Shown here: positions 61,641-64,000 of the stretch, in pieces | How positions within the stretch are numbered: the stretch's first letter is position 1 | Layout of the letters: the number at the start of each line of letters is the position of its first letter | NCBI GenBank assembly: GCA_964350945.1 | Contig: CAYGLF010000002.1 | Span: 1 to 64,000, forward strand | DNA length: 64,000 bases | Reading direction: 5' to 3' | DNA from: CAYGLF01 sp964350945 | GTDB lineage: Bacteria; Chlamydiota; Chlamydiia; Chlamydiales; JAAZZY01 | The notes under the pieces: model-generated | What the model was told of the DNA's origin: nothing | Databases searched by the model: none | The model's input: only the letters and a program-made list of their open reading frames with translations | Made by a program: the position numbers and the translations under genes

Positions 61641-62119
61641 AGTACTATCTAGATGGATATAACTACCTTTTTGTTTATTCTTTAGATTCAGATTCTCTTG
61701 AAAATTCAAGGTCGAGGGTCCTTGAATTTTTTTCTAAAAAACTTATCAATACTAAGGGAATGAAGTTGCGGGTTGTTTTTGATGCTTATAAACAACCCGA
61801 GGGGCTCTCACGAACCTTTTATCAAAACCTAGAAGTGATCTACACGCCGTTTAACCAGTCTGCAGATGCCTATATTATTGAAAGGGTGGAGCTTGGCAAG
61901 GATCCATCTCAAATCTCTGTGGTTTCAAATGATCGTAATTTGATAAAAGAGTCGAGTCTTTTAGGTGCCTTAACCTATTCTTTTGAGGCTTTTTTAAAAA
62001 AAATAGAAGCAAAGGTTACTTCAAAAGACTCTCATAAAAATATCCAGAGTTTTAATTCTCAAGACTACGATTATTTCTTGAAAGAATTTAAAACAAAAGA
62101 CGGCGATGAGTCAAACTAA
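61637..62119 (+). CDS. YacP-like NYN-domain ribonuclease
   Basis: 160 residues starting YYLDGYNYLFVYS (NYN/PIN-like acidic site, first Asp at about residue 5), then LRVVFDAYKQP and QSADAYIIERVELGKDPSQISVVSNDRNLI, which supply the further acidic residues. YacP/Rae1-type NYN enzymes cut RNA, some on ribosomes. The start is a TTG overlapping the greA stop by 4 bp, so it is translated from the greA message. The C-terminus is a short charged tail. Confidence 0.75.
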   Translation: MKYYLDGYNYLFVYSLDSDSLENSRSRVLEFFSKKLINTKGMKLRVVFDAYKQPEGLSRTFYQNLEVIYTPFNQSADAYIIERVELGKDPSQISVVSNDRNLIKESSLLGALTYSFEAFLKKIEAKVTSKDSHKNIQSFNSQDYDYFLKEFKTKDGDESN

Positions 62120-63102
62120 GACTTAAGCAATAAGGCTGCTTCTTTTGCCCCGTAGCTAATAATCATATTTGCGCCAGCGCGTTTAATGCTCAGTAGCGTT
62201 TCTAAAAGAGCCTCATTGAAATCAAGCCACTTATTTTCAGCTGCAGCTTTTAGCATGGCATACTCCCCGCTTACGTGGTAGGCGGCTATGGGAAGGTGGG
62301 TTTGTTGTTTAATTTTTGCAATAACATCAAGATATAAAGAGGCGGGTTTGATCATTAAGCAGTCTGCCCCCTCCTCTTCATCAAGCTTCGCTTCTAAAAG
62401 AGCTTCTTCGATGTTGGCAGGATTCATTTGATAGCTTTTTTTGTGACCCAAAGCGGGGCTGGATTTGAGAGCCTCCCTGAAGGGACCATATAGAGATGAT
62501 GCGTATTTTGCTGAATAAGACATAATACTAGTGTGTTCATACCCTTTTTGATCTAAGGTTTCCCTGATCGCACGCACACGACCGTCCATCATATCAGAGG
62601 GGGCTATGACATCAACACCCGCCTCGGCATATAAGACAGACATTAAGGCCAACTTTTCAACTGTCTCATCATTTAAAACGTCTCCTTTTTTTGAAAGGAG
62701 GCCATCGTGGCCATGAGAGGTAAATGGATCAAGTGCGACATCGGCAAGAATGCAGAGATGAGGAAATTTAGCTTTAATGTGTTGCACTGCTTCAAGAAGG
62801 TGGTTCTCCTCAGAACATGCGTAAGAGCCTGTCATGTCTTTATGAGTGGGTGGCACGACAGGGAATAATATGAGCGCTTGGATGCCAAGATCTACAATAG
62901 AATCTAATTCACAAAGCAGCTGATCTAAGCTTAGTCGAAATTGACCAGGAAGGCTCGTTATGGGGCCTTTAATTAACTTTCCTGGTGTTAAAAAATAAGG
63001 GGCGATTAAATCATGCGCTGTAAGGTTATTTTCTTGGGTAAGCAGCCGAAGAGCACTGCTTTTACGGTTTCTTCGCGGTCTTTTGAGAATGTTAAGGGGC
63101 AT
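62116..63102 (-). CDS. hemB: Delta-aminolevulinic acid dehydratase (porphobilinogen synthase)
   Basis: 328 residues. Two Schiff-base lysines are visible in YSAKYASSLYGPFREA (about 200) and DCLMIKPASLYLDV (about 250). The metal loop reads DVALDPFTSHGHDG, with no Cys triad, so it is a magnesium- rather than zinc-dependent enzyme. HemB condenses two ALA molecules to porphobilinogen in heme synthesis. It is convergent with the NYN nuclease gene (4 bp overlap) and divergent from the nucleotide-sugar epimerase-like gene. Confidence 0.96.
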   Translation of the reverse strand: MPLNILKRPRRNRKSSALRLLTQENNLTAHDLIAPYFLTPGKLIKGPITSLPGQFRLSLDQLLCELDSIVDLGIQALILFPVVPPTHKDMTGSYACSEENHLLEAVQHIKAKFPHLCILADVALDPFTSHGHDGLLSKKGDVLNDETVEKLALMSVLYAEAGVDVIAPSDMMDGRVRAIRETLDQKGYEHTSIMSYSAKYASSLYGPFREALKSSPALGHKKSYQMNPANIEEALLEAKLDEEEGADCLMIKPASLYLDVIAKIKQQTHLPIAAYHVSGEYAMLKAAAENKWLDFNEALLETLLSIKRAGANMIISYGAKEAALLLKS

Positions 63103-63263
63103 AGTTAAAAGGTATAAAAAATATTACAAAGATTAGCAAAATAATATATTTTGATCCAGGCTTCTATTTTTTTAGGGGATCTCAAGATGCAAAAATTGTC
63201 AATTGTCTCTTAAAAAATAAAGCAGTAACCTAAAGGTGGAATAAACCAAACCAATACATTTAT

Positions 63264-64000
63264 ATGAAGATACTTTTAATAGGTACGGGTTATGTTGGGA
63301 AAGCTATTTTAGCTTCTTGGGAAAATGAAAAAGACTCTTTCACAGCAACGACCACAACAGAATCAAAAATAGATGCGATTCAATCTGAAAAATGTGTGGA
63401 AAAAGCTCTTCTTCTTAATGTGAATAAGAATACAAACCTCTCTCCCATATTAGAGACATGTGACGTTCTTATAGTCACAGTAGCTCCAGCTAAAAATGCG
63501 AATTATAAGGAAACTTATTTAGAAACAGCTTTAGCCATAAAAAGAGGTCTAGCAGGTCGAAAAAAGGCTATTTACATCGTCTATACGAGTAGCACCTCTG
63601 TTTATGGGAATCATCAAGGTGCTTTAGTAGATGAGGAGTCAAATAGAGCTTCCACTTTAGAGAATGGAAAAATCTTATCTCAAACGGAGGATGTTTATTT
63701 GTCACTTAGTAGCCCTTTGGTCGGGGTTTGTATTCTTCGATTGGGGGGGATCAATGGGCCTATGCGCACACTTGAATCTAGAACTTTAAAGATGTCAAAA
63801 AAACAACTTGAGGGGTCTGGGAAAGAAGTTACAAATCATATTCATCTTGAAGATATTCCAAGAGCAATAGAGTTTTGTGTTATAAAGAGTTTAAAAGGAA
63901 TCTATAATCTTGTTAATGACGATCATCCAACTAGGGAAGAGTTATATAGAAAGATATCAAGTCTTTTGAAAGTCCCACCCCCTATATGGAAATTAAATCG
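63264..64000 (+). CDS. NAD-dependent epimerase/dehydratase family protein (partial at right edge)
   Basis: The frame from ATG 63264 is open to the window end (245 codons plus two bases, no stop). It starts MKILLIGTGYVGKAIL (Rossmann G-x-G-x-x-G), with VYTSSTSVYGNH (catalytic Ser/Tyr region, Y-x-x-x-K replaced by a variant) and CILRLGGINGP. This is the YeeZ/SDR-extended type, which acts on nucleotide sugars or similar substrates. The 3' end lies outside the window. No strong ribosome site is seen near the ATG; it is divergent from hemB. Confidence 0.75.
   Translation, partial: MKILLIGTGYVGKAILASWENEKDSFTATTTTESKIDAIQSEKCVEKALLLNVNKNTNLSPILETCDVLIVTVAPAKNANYKETYLETALAIKRGLAGRKKAIYIVYTSSTSVYGNHQGALVDEESNRASTLENGKILSQTEDVYLSLSSPLVGVCILRLGGINGPMRTLESRTLKMSKKQLEGSGKEVTNHIHLEDIPRAIEFCVIKSLKGIYNLVNDDHPTREELYRKISSLLKVPPPIWKLN

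Noticed and set aside
63103..63263. hemB upstream region as the chromosomal origin
   Set aside because: I recall chlamydial origins being placed near hemB, but no DnaA boxes were seen here and G-rich plus strand already extends from 46 kb to here, so the 45.8 kb spacer is the better candidate.
1..64000. CRISPR arrays, insertion sequences and prophage genes
   Set aside because: No regularly spaced repeats, transposase motifs or phage structural genes were seen anywhere in the window.

Overview
The window comes from a chlamydia-like bacterium (phylum Chlamydiae, outside the classical Chlamydiaceae). The evidence is an AT-rich genome with an NTT-type nucleotide transporter, the run thrS - ParA - pGP6-D-like, a long GreA with an N-terminal extension, the block recA / 5-FTHF cyclo-ligase / MORN protein / two small membrane genes, a recBC - MFS transporter neighbourhood, and hemB. 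MOMP-like outer-membrane barrels, ankyrin proteins and a RING-type protein fit an environmental lineage living in protists. Family and species cannot be fixed from the sequence alone.

Layout. 1-3.7 kb: an orphan protein, an SPFH protein and a PAS/coiled-coil membrane protein. 3.9-10.6 kb: nucleotide transporter, aldose epimerase-like protein, ribosomal protein S20 behind a perfect consensus promoter, then two exported hydrolases (CocE-like and GH3/NagZ-like). 10.5-22.1 kb: two NTF2-like proteins and a complete RecBCD set (recD; recC-recB) around an exported M3 peptidase and a lipoprotein. 22.2-29.2 kb: a LplT-like MFS transporter fused to a dead acyltransferase-like domain, three small low-complexity proteins, a methyltransferase and two MOMP-like barrels. 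29.3-40.1 kb: a 954-residue protein with papain-like catalytic signatures, thrS-parA-pGP6-like, and a YhaN/YhaO (Rad50/Mre11-like) pair. 40.2-47.6 kb: phosphohexomutase, a parS site, uracil-DNA glycosylase, two small membrane-protein candidates, an NlpC/P60 lipoprotein, tRNA-Pro(GGG), a DnaA-box cluster that looks like oriC, a left-handed beta-helix protein and a prenyl synthase. 47.6-55.2 kb: recA, a fused MlaF-MlaE transporter, a four-gene minus-strand operon, yggT and dus. 55.3-64 kb: a RING-ankyrin protein, a second ankyrin protein, a coiled-coil protein, greA, a NYN nuclease, hemB and the start of a nucleotide-sugar-epimerase-like gene cut by the window end.

How it fits together. The strongest overall signal is that the window appears to span the chromosomal origin. 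A parS palindrome at 41.9 kb lies about 4 kb from an intergenic DnaA-box cluster with an AT-rich tract at 45.8-46.0 kb, and G/C strand bias reverses between the left and right parts of the window. ParA (34.2 kb) and many DNA-maintenance genes (recA, recBCD, ung, YhaNO) lie nearby. Host-interaction candidates are the RING-ankyrin protein, the papain-like giant, and three adjacent small proteins that each carry an LC3-interacting-like motif. These last proposals are inferences from short motifs and are marked as such.
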